In this document: one piece after another, positions 1-12,990 of the stretch
How the letters are laid out: each line of letters begins with the position of its first letter
Numbering within the stretch: position 1 is the first letter of the stretch
Source: Neckera pumila
Taxonomy: Eukaryota; Streptophyta; Bryopsida; Hypnales; Neckeraceae
Direction of reading: 5' to 3'
NCBI GenBank assembly: GCA_963969595.1
Contig: OZ018408.1
Coordinates: forward strand, 47,183,022 to 47,247,021
DNA: 64,000 nucleotides
The notes under the pieces: generated by a model
The model's database searches: none
What the model was told of the DNA's origin: nothing
Seen by the model: only the letters and a program-made list of their open reading frames with translations
Program-made: the position numbers and the translations under genes

Positions 1-1084
1 TAGGTGCATACATCAACATTTTCCCATGAGTCCCCTGTGAGATTGTACCGTTGTAGACTCCAGAAGGCTTCATCTCCTTCAGATTCATACCCTAGAAATA
101 GAACGTACAAAAACCCTTGGTACATGACGATGCTCCTGATGTACCCAAGTCCACCGTGCTCAATCCAAGATGTGTTGACGATACTTTTCCATTCATAAGT
201 GGTAGAATCGTACACATGGATCAGCGGGTCATACTGAACCTTCAACCGTTCCTCGGATGTCAGAAGAGGATCGTCCAGAATCTCCATACTAGTGTTGAAG
301 TTGTGGTTGATGAGGAAAATCTTGAAGGAAGTGCTCTCTGCGACCATAAGCACTTTGGGATCATCTGGGGAGTTCAAATGTCGTGCAATTTCTGGCAAGG
401 TTACATATGTCAAGCCTTTCACGTTATGGACAACGATGGAAAGGTGCTGAGCATAGGGCTGAGGATTCGCTAGCCGCAAACGGCACACCAAACCCCCGTC
501 CATGGATTGAACCCCAGAAACAAACGGACCAATGTTACAATCATCTTCGTCGAATGTGTACCTGCATGAAATTAGGTCAAACATGATATAATGTGATAAA
601 AGCCCTAAACCAGCTGCATAACCAGCTTCAACTTAAAATTGTGTGGCAAATTTGAATTCATAAAAGCAACCTTCATTTTCAATCCATGAAAAGGTGCTCT
701 GTTCCTTGAATATCTCAAAATCGAGTGAACAATGCATAACATTTGAATCCAAAACATGCCTAAATCAATAAAGAATTTCAGAAATTAACAATGAGAGTAC
801 TCGTACCACCGTCTGGCGCTCAAGTCGAGGCAGCACCAAACCTCTTGATCTTCTTCTTGGACCGTAGAACCTCGACGCCTCATATTCATGACAATGAAAG
901 ATGGACCTCGACGTCGCCTTGCGTGTTGTCCATGCAGAGCACAAAACTTCTCACTCATGATAAGCTGATTCCATTTCTTGCACACGGTGCGGTTTCTGCA
1001 CACATCCGGCAAAAGCAAGAAAGACAACACATGTCCCACCATTTCAATCGGGAGCTCACTCCACACGGAAGCGTCCATGTCCAT
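1..1084 (-). CDS. F-box/kelch-type protein, 3' end cut by window edge
   Basis: Two exons are visible: 807-1084 and 1-561, the latter running off the window. The join GTG|gtacga ... tgcag|G keeps frame. Residues about 5-45 form an F-box (SELPIEMVGHVLSFLLLPDV, then CKKWNQLI), the segment that binds SKP1 in SCF ubiquitin ligases. Exon 2 reads through a long open frame with strand-like segments typical of the kelch or F-box-associated substrate domain (VYDSTTYEWKSI, RYNLTGDSWENV). The ATG at 1084 was chosen because the sequence just upstream (ttgtgtag|GG) looks like a 3' splice site of a 5'-UTR intron; an upstream in-frame ATG would instead give MALIWASF.... About 279 residues are visible. The substrate cannot be inferred. 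The F-box is clear by motif; the kelch assignment is softer. Confidence 0.8.
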
Positions 1085-1476
1085 CGACCCTACACAACGG
1101 AAAGATGCCCAGATTAGGGCCATACTCTTGAAATTCTCAAGTGCCCAACAATCTCCTAACAAGTCTTGAATCTCATCACAAGCAGCTGAATCTCAAACAA
1201 GAAAAAGAAACCAAAGGATTGTCGGGAACGCAGAGTCGTGAAACTCAAACCTCGGCCTCTAGGTTTTGTCACTCTCGGCGCTTCAGGTTCAGACCTTGCA
1301 CCACACAGCACAGTACCAACTCGATCAATGGCCTGCACAACATTCAAAAGTGCTGAACATTCAACATATTATGAAATCGAATGCGTAACAAGGCATGAAT
1401 CACTTAAAATGCAACAAATTGTTAACACATAATGCAAAACTTCGTTGCACTCCTCATGCAGGCTCCAAGGACGTGC

Positions 1477-2409
1477 TTAACCCCTAAAGGACCGAGGTGA
1501 TTTTCCTACCAAAAACCATTCAAAACTGTCATTTCTATTGCAAAGAGAAAAGAGTTTAAAAAATTGTTCTTTTTTGTATATCCAACCGTAAGATCTTATA
1601 CTTGACTAGTATATAAATATGTGGAAGAAATTTCAGAAACTTTGACCACGTAGATTGCAAGATACATGCATTTAAAGTGAAAAAAACAAGTTTTTTTCCA
1701 CCTTGCTTGACTAGATTTTTTGGCTTTGAATCTTTTTAGTTCAAATTTTTTGCACTACTGATTTTGATTTTCTACTTATTTATGTTAAGTAGTTGAGTCG
1801 AGAATCTACCAAAAAAATTTAGGAAAGAAAGCACTTAATTTTCACTCATTAAAAAATTGTTAAGTAGAGGTGGGTACAAGATTGAAGAAAAAACTAAATT
1901 GTTAATAGCTCTTGGATGGAATTCAAGCACAATAATCCCAACGGTGAGATTGTTTTAGAAAGAACATCTAACCCTATCTAACCAAAAAATTTAAAAAATT
2001 CTCAAAATTACATTCAAAAATGAATTCTACAAGTTATTTTTTCAAGAAGATGCTTAGATTGCCCGAAAAACTAAGATTGTCCATAACTTTCTCATTACTA
2101 GTCCAAATTGAATGGAACAAAGCTTCACATGTAGACAAAAATATAATCTTTGAGGAAAAAATTTGAAAAAAAATTATTTTGACTTTTTGTGATTTTTTTT
2201 GGGCTGCCCGCAAAATTCCAATTTTACTTATTGTGCCATAACTTTTTCTCCCGGGCATCAATTAAAATAAAAATTATATATTCGCAAAGATCTCGCAAAG
2301 ATACACAACCTCAAAAAATCCCAAAAAATATTACTAAAAATTGAGATCGTAGGAACCTGCCCGGACCCAAATTGTCCCCCGAGGGGACAACCGGTCCTTT
2401 AGGGGTTAA
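1477..2409 (-). mobile_element. piggyBac-like non-autonomous element, subfamily A1
   Basis: TTAA at both ends encloses perfect 13-base terminal inverted repeats, CCCCTAAAGGACC and GGTCCTTTAGGGG. Length is 933 bases with TTAA. The interior is AT-rich and has no long ORF. Close to the right end lies a near-perfect palindrome, TTGTCCCC-cga-GGGGACAA (about 2373-2392), which recurs at the same end of the other A1 copies. The left subterminal part carries the shared block around CAAAACTGTCATTTCTA. Strand is set so that the hairpin end is the 5' end. TTAA target plus a 13-base repeat starting with C's fits piggyBac; no transposase is present. Confidence 0.88.
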
Positions 2410-3920
2410 GCAGAATAGTTTGCTGTAGTTGTCTTCAATTCCTGCCGTCGTTATAATTATGCCGACTCTTTGCAATTGTTGGTGTGCATTCCACACCAAT
2501 GTACGGGGAGTACCGGCATTTAGTTACAAGTTAGCCGGTTGGAATCAGGAATTGCCGAATCGATTTCAAAATCTTCAGAAAAAAACCGATCATTTAAGAG
2601 GAAAATCAAAAAATATTCTCTATTTTTCAAAGGCCTAGCCAAGAGAATGCTTCAAACAACCGGTTGCTCTAAGAAAATGTAGGATTTTAGCAGGTTGTAC
2701 TAAAAAACTCCCCGGACTGTGTTCCACACCCCATGGATGAGACTGAACTAATATTAAATGGGTTTAAGAATGACATGGAGCTGTAAAATTTATGAGTGAA
2801 ACTCTAAACCTCAGAAGAAAAGGATTGATTAATTGTGACGGCTAACATAAACCTGACATGAAATTTGTTGTTCGCACTCAAGTGTGCAGAGCCGCAGATT
2901 GACATGACCTTCAAGGCTCCCAACAGTACAAAACCGAGATTGATGTTTGGATGAAGTTTAGACGACAATCACACTTTGAAATGAGTGGTTTTGAAATTAC
3001 TAACTGTTGAATAGATTGTATTTAAATCTGCACTAACACAGACATATTGCAATGCAACATTGAACTTAGGAGAATATGGATTGAATAACCGTTTGAAGTC
3101 TTCTTGAATTGAATGAAAAACATTGGGGATGATAAGATAAAACATTTGGGATGAAAACGTGACCATATTTGTGACAACAAGTTGTGACAAGGGTTGTGAC
3201 AGTCTATATTTAATATAATATATGAATATCACCATATAAGTGCACCTTGAAATTTCATGTGATTTCAAAACTAGTGCTTAATACTCCTGTTATTACTCCA
3301 AGGTGCTCCAATTAACTAATTGAGGTTGAAGTGATAAAGACAAAAGAGCGGCTTTTATATATTATTTGGCAATGAGTGGTTTTCCATTATTTATTGTTGC
3401 AAGTCATTAACTCCATTGAGCCGCTTTGTTCCTTTTAATTGGCTCTTTGAAAAGATGTTTCCTCCAACAACTATCTAACTCAAAATTGGGTATGGTTTTA
3501 ACATGGATTATGTACTGTAATTTGAAAGCAGAGCCTTGCTTTGGAGAATCACATTCTAAGCCATGAAAGTTGCAAGGGATTTTCTTTCCATCACGAGGTT
3601 GTATTTTCATGTTAATTACCATATAGGATTTTAATGGGGCTTGGATCCAACTGGATTTCAATTGTTATAAAATTGAAGGTGTCTTCACCCATTAAGGTCA
3701 AAGAAGTCCATGTTTCATTTCATATTTCATTCACATCTTTGAAGAATTATTATATAAATCTAATTTCTTCAAATATATATTACATAAAAGTTGAAACGAA
3801 CTCTTGAAATATTCAAGAAATTGTTTAGACACAGAAGACTTATTTGGCGGAAATTTGATGGCAATGTGATGTTTTTTGTCCACATTAGGATCTAAGAAGA
3901 TATGCAAGGCACTTAGACTA
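2410..3920. other. AT-rich intergenic DNA, no gene seen
   Basis: Short open frames exist on both strands, but none resembles a known protein, has splice support, or shows coding composition. I see no repeat shared with the rest of the window here. Confidence 0.5.
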
Positions 3921-4164
3921 TTAACCCCTGAGTGCCCAACTCATGAGAAGACCAAAACAGGGAAGTTGCCACTCAAATTGCCGCCACAAATTGAGTATCG
4001 AGATCCTATGAAGTTGACCATAAGAATTGGTAGAAAAAATTTAGAGTTGAAAATATGGACCGATTGTAATTCACCATATATCCAAGAAGATTATAACAAT
4101 CAATTGTCCTTTGTTTTCTAATTACACACAACAGGATCCTGTCGCTTGGGCGCTCAAGGATTGA
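3921..4164. mobile_element. Small degraded TTAA element
   Basis: Left end TTAACCCCTGAGTGCCCAA. The right end reads TTGGGCGCTCAAGGATTGA, an imperfect inverted match in which the last TTAA has become TTGA. Length is 244 bases. The terminal repeat resembles that of the 15639 and 34871 elements (CCCCTAAATGCCCAAGG). The 81-residue open frame crossing it looks fortuitous. Confidence 0.6.
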
Positions 4165-4328
4165 TAGAATTCTTCTTGGCTTTTTAGTTTAAGAATAATT
4201 TTGCAACTTGTAAGATTTAGAAAAAATAGAAAATAAAATAAAAATTAGTTTATTAACATTTATCCTTACTCAACAGGTTTCTATTTGACAATTTGTAGTG
4301 AGATTAAAACTTCACCTACATCAAAAAG

Positions 4329-4361
4329 ATAAAAAAAAACAAAAAAAAACAAAAAAAAACT
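4329..4361. repeat. A9C simple repeat
   Basis: Three successive runs of about nine A separated by single C, just left of the element at 4421. Confidence 0.8.
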
Positions 4362-4420
4362 ACGCCCTTAAAAGAGTTCCAAAGTTTTAAAAGCTTGAGT
4401 TTAAAGAACAATTTGGAAAT

Positions 4421-5354
4421 TTAACCCCTAAAGGACCATTTGTTCCCTCGGGGGACAACTTGGGTCCGGGTAGGTTCCTATTGTCTCAAATTTTAGTGAT
4501 GTATTTTGGGATTTTTTGAAGTTGTGTATTTTTGCAAGACTTTGTGAAAATATAATTTTTATTTTAATTGATACCCGGGAGCAAAAGTTATGGTACAATA
4601 AGCAAAAGTGAAGTTTGGCGTGCAACACAAAAAAAATCACAGAAAGCCAAAATAAATTTTTTTTTCAAATGTTTTTCTCAAAGGTTATATTTTTGTCTAC
4701 ATGTGAAGCTTTGTTTCATTCAATTTGGACTAGTAATGAGAAAGTTATGGACAATCTTAGTTTTCCGGGCAATCTAAGCATCTTCTTGAAAAAAGAACTT
4801 GTAGAATTCATTTTTGAATGCAATTTTTAGCATTTTTCAAAAAAAATTGTTATACAAAGTTAGATTTTTTTGCTAGAACAACCTTACCATTGCAATTATT
4901 GTGATTCAATTCCATTTAAAAGCTATTAACAATTTCGTTTTTTCTTCAATCTTGAACCCACCTCTACTTAACAATTTTTTAATGATTGAAATTTAAATGT
5001 CTTTTTTCCTAAATTTTTTTGGTAGATTCTGAATTCAATTACTTAACATAAATAAGTAGAGAATCAAAATCAGTAGTGCAAAAAATTTGAACTAATAAGA
5101 TTCAAAGCCAAAAAATATAGTCAAGCAAGGTGCAAAAAAACTTATTTTCTTCACTTTAAATGCATATATCCTGCAATTTATATGGTCAAAGTTTTTGAAA
5201 TTTCTTCCACGTATTTACATAATAGTCAAATATGAGATCTTATAGTTAGTTATGCAAAAAATAACAATTTTTAAAGTTATTTTCTCTTTGCAGTAGAAAT
5301 GATAGTTTTGAGTGGCTTTTGATAGGAAAATCACCTTAGTCCTTTAGGAGTTAA
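4421..5354 (+). mobile_element. piggyBac-like non-autonomous element, subfamily A1
   Basis: Starts TTAACCCCTAAAGGACC and ends AGTCCTTTAGGAGTTAA (two mismatches in the right repeat). Length 934. The hairpin end is on the left (TTGTTCCCTCGGGGGACAA). The interior aligns, in reverse, with 1477-2409, for example the shared stretch GAAGCTTTGTTTCATTCAAT at about 4707. No coding capacity. Confidence 0.87.
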
Positions 5355-5849
5355 GATAATATGTAAATAACTTGCTTTGCTCTTGCATCTAATCAATTTC
5401 TCTAGGATCATCAAATTTATTATTTTCGTGTCATTGAAATCACTAAAATCTATGACTTTTAACTGCTCAAAGCTCTAGAATCATGGCTAATAGAGACATA
5501 AGTTTCAAAGTGACATATGTTGAAAAGTGGCATGTTGTAAATGTAAATTTGGCATAATATCAAATTGATGTTTAGAATACCAATAATTGAACATGAAGAA
5601 TGGTTGAAAACTTAAACAAGAGTCTTCATGACAATATATATAATTATAAGGAGTTCAACAGAAGTTTTTAAAACTAGTTCTAATATTTCTAACAATTTAT
5701 AGTTAGGTTGCCAATAAAATTGCTACAAAGTAAATGAGCCAATTTCAACAGTTTTTTTTTTTTCTAATCAAACAAGCTTTCTTAGAGATTAGAGGTGTAG
5801 AGAACCATACCAAAAATTGAGCAAGTTCAGAAATAGGACTAAGCTTCAC

Positions 5850-8755
5850 CTAAATGCCATGGTGTTGGACAAGAAGTTTAGACAGAACAATTTGCAATAC
5901 AAGGCCAAGTCTCTCGCACAAATGACACTCCGTAAAATGTTGTTTCACCCTATCGTATCCTTTGTCACCCATCTTGATCCTCAATGACTTGTTAAGAGTC
6001 AGATCCTTGATATTTTGTGCTAATATATACACCCCTTCCTTTCCTACAGGGTGCAATCTTCCAGTACTTCCATTCTCGACAATCTCTAGTGTCCCTCCAG
6101 CTCTAGTGCCCTATATCAAGTACGGAAAAATTTAAGTGTTGCATTCAAAATCTCAATCTTGAATCAAGAAGCGTCGCTTGATGATATTGAAATCCACAAT
6201 ACAAAAATTGATAGATCCTAGTTAAAAAAATCATAAGAGCATAATATTATAAACAAAACAATAAAATATACTGGTTGTAATTAAAAGATGCTAATGACCA
6301 TGTGTTTTACAAACATTTGATGATTCAAACTCACCAATATTGGCAATTGGAAAGCCATGGCCTCAATTGTGATTCGTCCAAAACACTCACCTCGACCCTG
6401 CAACATATCCACAAGAAACATTCAAAATGTTTGTTTGAATGATTCTAGATTAGCAAGTCTTAGCTAGCTTAACCAGAAACCATGTTGCTTTCCTATGAAT
6501 TAGTAAATGCAAAAGTAGAAATTTTTAGTGGTACCATGACACCACCAAAGCCTTGCAACTAGTTGGACGTGCATATTACCTGAGAATTCTGCACAAATAC
6601 ATCAGAGGCTGCTAGATAAGGAACAATGTTCAATGATTTGTTCACAAAGTGTACTTTGCTTTCCAAATTATTATCCTTCACAAAGTTGCGAAGCATCAAC
6701 TCATATGAAGGAGCGGACCAATCACTGCCTACTAGTAAAGCATGCACAATGAAGGTTGTCTTCTCTTGCACAACATTAATTTGCTTGATCATCTTCACCC
6801 CCTCAACAAATGCCTTAAGAAACATTTCTTGTCCTTTACCACGTGAAAAACCTGCACACAAATCATCCCATCAAATCAACACAATAGCCTACCTTGAATC
6901 TTTGGAAATATTAGAACAAATATTCAACTATGTGTTACCATTTATTGACAATGGTAACACTATCCAAAAAATTAATCTACAAAGGATTTTTTGCATTGAT
7001 ATGCAAACACCATGTTACTTGCACATTGATAGAATATGGTGATTAGATACTTTATATAGGCAACACACAATTGTTGAGGATATACTATTTATCATCGCAA
7101 AAACCACATCATCATCACGAATTCCAAGCATATGACGCACATGCTGCCTCATAGAAAATCGTGAAACAACATCTTTAGCAGCTTGCATCAATTGTTCATT
7201 GTTGCCCAAGTGCACAACATATATTTTGGGCAAGATTAATCTGAAAGCAATAATATGTAGTGAGATATCAAAAACCTAGTTCTCAAGACTTTCATAGTCT
7301 AATGTCAATATTACTTAAATGCCTATGTATCCATTATATGCTAGCAATATAATCAAAGAAGATGGACATAGCTCATTATCAGTTTTAAAATCTAATCACC
7401 AAAAGAACTCAAAGACTCCATCAAATAGCTTAAAAAAAAATGTGATGCGGCAAAAAAATATGAAGACATGATATTATTGCACTAGATGAATGCTTTGTGA
7501 TGTACTCAAAGATGGATGCACTCTTATCAACTAAGAGACTTGCTATGAAAATAATTGGATCCCTAAAAAAATTTGCACATTTCCTTAAAAGAGTTGACAA
7601 CCAAATGATAATTATTTCCCTATTGTAGCCTAAACATTGATTCTGAAGTCACCTTGTGCAAACCTTAAGCGATCTTTGGTGCGTATACGCCAATATTCGG
7701 CAGTAGCAAGAGAATCAATCATAATCCCTGCTACTTTTGGAAGGTGTTTCACATACTCCATTGCAAAATAGTGACCCCGCATCTCATGTATCCACCACAA
7801 TGTCTTAGTCAACACGTTCTGTACTTTGTCATGAGGAATTGTATCAATCCATTTTCCGGCTACAGCAGTATTGAGAATAACCAGGTTTGCTGCCATTAGT
7901 GTTGTGATAGTCTTCATCCCTCTTGTAGCCATTATCTGAAGGAACAACTGGAGTTTTAATTGACGCGGACCTTCAACATCTGACGTACTCAACCACAGGA
8001 AGTGGGTGGACAATAAGATAATAACATACAATAGCAAAAGGCCGTAGGTGGAAAAGCACCTGTATTCCATGGTTGAACAATTTTTTCTCCAATGAGAGGA
8101 CCATTGAATTAGAAGTGGTTTCCTTCTTATTTGTTGTTATCCAAAATACTTTGGCTCCACTCCTTTGTAGAATACTTCCAAGCTCCATTAACAATAATGG
8201 TCCTCCTACAATCACCACAATTACAAACATGAAGAAGTTAATAATGATGGACTACAAGCCACAGTAGACATATTCCGATGAAGAATAGTAAATAACATCT
8301 AATGTACGTCCAATTAGTAAATCACATGCTTTTAAGGTTTATCAGATAACTCATCCACAAGAAGCATGATGTTACCACTTACAACAAAGTTGAGGCAAAG
8401 ATGTCTCACCAGAAAGAGAAAGCTCATGAGAGACCAAGATCACCGTCTTTCCATCCATAAAGTTGAGGTTACAAGGCTTGACAAGTGAAGAGTTGTCATT
8501 TTCAACCATCTTAATTGTATTGAGCAAGCCCCCAAATTTTTGTCCTATAGTGTCCAAGGTTGGAAATTTGCATGATGGATTCAAAATAATTCCAATTGCA
8601 TATGATGCAAGGATGAGGACACAAACCAATATAATGCCATATTTCAAAGATGCTCTTGAATTGTAAGCTTGACGAGAAAGATTGATTGTCTCCTGCTTCT
8701 CAGGTGGCAAATGTACAATAGAAGTAGCTCGAAGGTGCCTCATGATTTCAATCAA
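5850..8755 (-). CDS. Membrane-anchored GT4-family glycosyltransferase
   Basis: Seven exons: 8410-8755, 8060-8205, 7664-7935, 7086-7240, 6580-6851, 6335-6397 and 5850-6110. All six joins keep frame and give 504 residues. The N-terminus is cytosolic, with one membrane segment at about residues 39-58 (GIILVCVLILASYAIGIIL), as in a Golgi type II enzyme. Then come VSHELSLSGGPLLLMELG (N-terminal Rossmann donor/acceptor loop), LNTAVAGKW, LWWIHEMRGHYF, YVVHLGN and SRGKGQ. The retaining-GT4 signature E-X7-E is at E401/E409 (GECFGRITIEAMAF), followed by AGGTLEIVENG and LHPVGKEG. The sequence follows the uncharacterised plant group that includes Arabidopsis At1g19710 and At1g75420. The donor sugar and acceptor are unknown. 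A second ATG at 8743 is an equally possible start. The gene looks intact: no stops, and all splice sites are GT-AG. The end of exon 3 was placed at AAG|gtttgc because it restores frame and matches family length. Confidence 0.9.
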
Positions 8756-11700
8756 AACGTTTGTGGCAATCCCAAAATTCTAAAAGTAGTTTAAATGTAG
8801 AATGTAGAATGTAGAATATGTATTTTAGAAAAGACAGGTGACAAGCCAAAAGTGGGTGTGCTTATACATAGGGACATAGATTGTTATAGAAGAACAACAA
8901 AATAATAGCGGAGTCCAATGCAGCTATTTTCAGCCATTGTTAGCTAGTGCTTTCTCTAGATGTTGGTTAAGGTGTGACAAGGAAAACAGCTCCTAAACAA
9001 TGACAGAGGCAATGCCACCCAAATTGTAGATGATGCACGCTTTATCAATTTGCAATAGCTTGCACTGGTCAATGTTTTGTTTAGAGTCAAGAACTACTCT
9101 TGCTTCTTTGTTTTGCCTTAGACTCCACTAGTGAATATTTTGTTTGGATCCAAGAACTATTAGATTTCAAGTCATCGATGGTGATTATCAACAACATGAT
9201 GAACTCAAACTAAGATAAATTTGTATGATATTTGATGAAGTTCTATCAAATGAATTGCCAATAAAGCAAGAGATGTATATACCTTTGCAGTTTTGGGTCA
9301 ATTGCTAATTTTTACAATCTTCACGGTATATAACTACTAATATTCTTGCCATTGCCAAATCTCAATTGGTTTCTTTTCAATGCCTCTTGCAATAGATAAA
9401 CAAAAAAGTGTCACGATTATTGTTAAATTTGTTTGATGAAAGACAAGTATAGCAATACGCTTCAAGAGATTCATTTCCAATGAATCCAAAATGCAATTAA
9501 ATAATTGCTCATGTTAAGATGAAATGTGCATGCTGACAAATGAGTTGGACTTAGATCAAATCAATCTGAATTATACAATAAATCCGATTCATTTGAAGAT
9601 GCTACATTTAAATGACCTTCATATGCATCAAAAACATACTTTGGAAATAGGCTAGTTAATCGCCCTTAAAAATTTACCTAACTAGAAATTCAATTCAAGC
9701 TTCAAAATATATTGGTTGAAACTTACAAGAAGTATAGAATATTGATCTCTCAGAAGTATAGGATACCATCTTCCTATTCCAAATATATTTGACTCATCAG
9801 CTCGAGTCAAGATGATTGATCATAATTTAATGACAACTCAAATTAAGGAGGAAAATCGTGCAGGATACCAATTAAATATAAATTTTTCACTTAAACTTAT
9901 GATATATAGCTCATATTAAGCTGAATACAAAGAGCTGAGACAAAAAACCATCCACTTTAGAAAGTTTTCAATAGGAACCAAGACTTTGCTGTCAATAGAC
10001 ATTCAATACAAAAATAAATGTGATAATGAGATCAAAGCAAAGGTAATCATTTTCCATCAATAAAACAATAAGTAATGAGCAACAAGTGTAGCTTCTTGAT
10101 TGTTCAAGATAAAAGTCATCTCAGCTACCACAAACTTCAATCATTTTTTTCTTTGTCAATTTTTTAAAATTAAAAACCTCATGTTGCAAATAAGCTGACC
10201 TAGAAAAAAAACAATTGAATCATAGTTTACAGCTTTTTGTTACAAGAAAAGTACACGTATATAGTATCAAGCAAAACTTCAAGTATATTTTATCTATGGC
10301 TTAAAGAACCACATTTTGTGAATTTTATGAAAGAATTAGAACTGAATCAAAAGCAAAAAACAATAGCACGAACTTACACTAATGTGGCACTACTAAGCAC
10401 AAGTCTTTGTAAGGTTTAAATCAACATTTTGCCGGAAATATTACAGAATATATTCTTGAGTTTGTAGGTCTTAAAATATGATACAATCTTCAATTTGGTT
10501 TTAATGATGCAAGAACATATTGGAAAATTCTATAACTCTATATCAGATACAAACATGACAATGACATGAGCAAAACTCAAAGACAATACTCATTAATTTG
10601 AAAAATAAATATCAATTAAGCCAATACAAATGCATGTGCTCCACACTAGCAAGGAATCTTGTACATGCACGAAATCTTCTTGAAGAAATCTATTCTTCTT
10701 ATAGACACTTCACCTCACAAAACTATAAAAGTTAATCCTCTTTTCAATGACTGATTCTTGTAGCAAGTAGTATTGTGAAGACTGAATTGATATGTATTCA
10801 TGGAGGATTAGGAAGAATTTGCATACTGGATGGAGCTGCTTAGACTTCATGCCTTCATTGACATCATTAATTATAAGGATATCAATGCAGGCTCTACCAA
10901 GAAAATGTTCTTGAGGTAGAGTTTGTTGTTAATGTGATTTGACATATTCATGACTTGGTAATTTGCTATGAGATATAACCAAAGAGAATTGGAAACATAA
11001 AATATTCATTAAAAAATTCAATATTTGTAGAATAATCTTTAAGGAGGTTTCAATTAATTGGTTTAGGGTTTAGTGATGCTACTTGATTTAGTCGTGAGAA
11101 GAAGACATAAAGAATTGTTGTAAATGTATGAATTCTTATAACATTGGATTTTTGAGCAATTTGTTTAGAGTTAAGAGATGCATAAACATTTTGCAAGTCA
11201 TAATTGTCGCCAAAACAACTCTTTACAATGACCTTCAGCAAAAAACAATTTTGCAAAATTATTGTTTGTGTTGAAGTTTTGAGCAAATCAATCCGAGAGG
11301 ATTGAATTTGTAGATGATTAATATAAAATGGATGTTGCTCTTGTTTGTGGTAGTCAAAGCCTAGGCATTCCTCTCCACAATTTGTGATTGATTTCAATTG
11401 TTTCTTTGAAAGCTTGTTTAAGGGAATGAGGTCGTTCAGTGTTATAATCATTGATTTCAATTGAATGTATAGAATGTCTACTATTCTAATGTTGTAATCC
11501 TCATATTATCACATTCATTTTGATAGTAGAGGCTACAATCCTAATCCTTGAATGCTCAACCAATGATTTTATGGTTGTTGCTCAATTTTGGGTAGCCTTT
11601 AGTTAGATGGAGGTGTCTAAAATCATATTTTTCTACAAGTTTGATCACATTATTTTATTGATTGTTTTGTATTTCAAACAAAAATGGCTGTGTTTAAAAG

Positions 11701-12990
11701 ATTTCTACAGGAATAATGACCTAAATGTTCAATATAGCCTAGTGTCAAAAATAACTTTATAAATAGAAGTAAGTACTTTTTTAGCCCTGGGTTTTGTAAG
11801 GTCAATAAGATAAATCAAGGTGTAATTACTTTTACTATAATCAAGAAAAGTATCTATTGTTAAATAGAAATATGGGTTACAAATTTTTTTATAATATTGG
11901 AAGTATTTTTTTTTTTTATATAAATGAAACAACTCAGTGAAAGGTATTTATACAAAGAGAACATTTTAATTTATCATAGGATTGAAATTATCACAACTGA
12001 ACACTAATAAACAATGAAGTTTGAGGTGGCTTTTGGAGTGTCATTAGGGTGTTTAGTTAATTTCTTCATCAAATATATATCAAATCATCATACATCTTGA
12101 TGCAAGGATTTCATTCTATTTGTCTTTGAATATAAAGCTTAGAGCCCAAATGATGGTTATTCTAACAATTGAAACATGATTGTCAGATAATAGAGGAAAA
12201 CATTCTCCATCCTATGGAAACAATCATCCATGTTCAATAATGTAATGGAAAAAACTTATACAATGCAAAAAATTCCATTGCTCATTGTCACAATGTAGGA
12301 ACTTCAATCAACAAAAATGCAAATTTAAGTCAAATTATTAGAAGAGAAAATCTCAGTGCATTTCATTAAAAAAATTCTTGGAACAATTTGGCAATATGAT
12401 GAAATTCTTTTCAATGAATGAAAATTTTTAAATTTGATAAATTTTTAATAAAGAATATTAAAGATTCAATAATACTCTATAAAAAATGCTTATCAAAATT
12501 TGAATGGTGTAGTAATTTTGCTAACTTCAAAAACAAAAATTAAAAATCACTAGAGCCCAAAGTCTGATTGGCAACATTGATATACAAATTTGTATAGAAA
12601 AATATTAACTCTAAAAAGGCACAACCCTACCACTTTGGAGTGAGCCAAAAATGATAAGATTTCACAATGAACAGGTGCATTCTTTGTTTTTAAAGTTTAC
12701 TAAATTTTTTTAGATACTTTTAGTCTATAGCATCTCTTTTAGGGCAAGGTGTACCCAAGGTGGACTTGCAATTTGTTTTGTTTACTTGACTTTGGACAAT
12801 CTTTATAATAAATTCATTGAATAAATTTGAATTGGTCTCCACCTTGCCTAAAAACTGGTATGGAAATTCCTTCCCACGCTTCTAGAGAATGTAGGTGAAT
12901 TGTTGGATAGGTGTGTCATACAATTACCAACAAGAATGTCTATTAGAAAGCTGAAAAAACGACTTCACAATATAAGAGTTATCTTGTAAA
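8756..12990. other. AT-rich intergenic DNA, no gene seen
   Basis: Contains the 5' flank of the glycosyltransferase gene and about 4 kb of AT-rich DNA. The longest open frame, 136 codons at 11050-11460 minus, has no recognisable domain and I do not call it. No TTAA element was found here. Confidence 0.5.

Noticed and set aside
1477..2409. Reading the elements as Harbinger/Tourist (TTA) or mariner/Stowaway (TA) MITEs
   Set aside because: TTAA is palindromic, so a TA or TTA duplication inside it cannot be excluded from one junction alone. However, all well-preserved insertions and the clear empty sites show the full TTAA, and the ends lack typical Tourist or Stowaway termini.
11050..11460. 136-codon open frame on the minus strand
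   Set aside because: AT-rich, low-complexity composition, no domain, no splice partner, no second copy.
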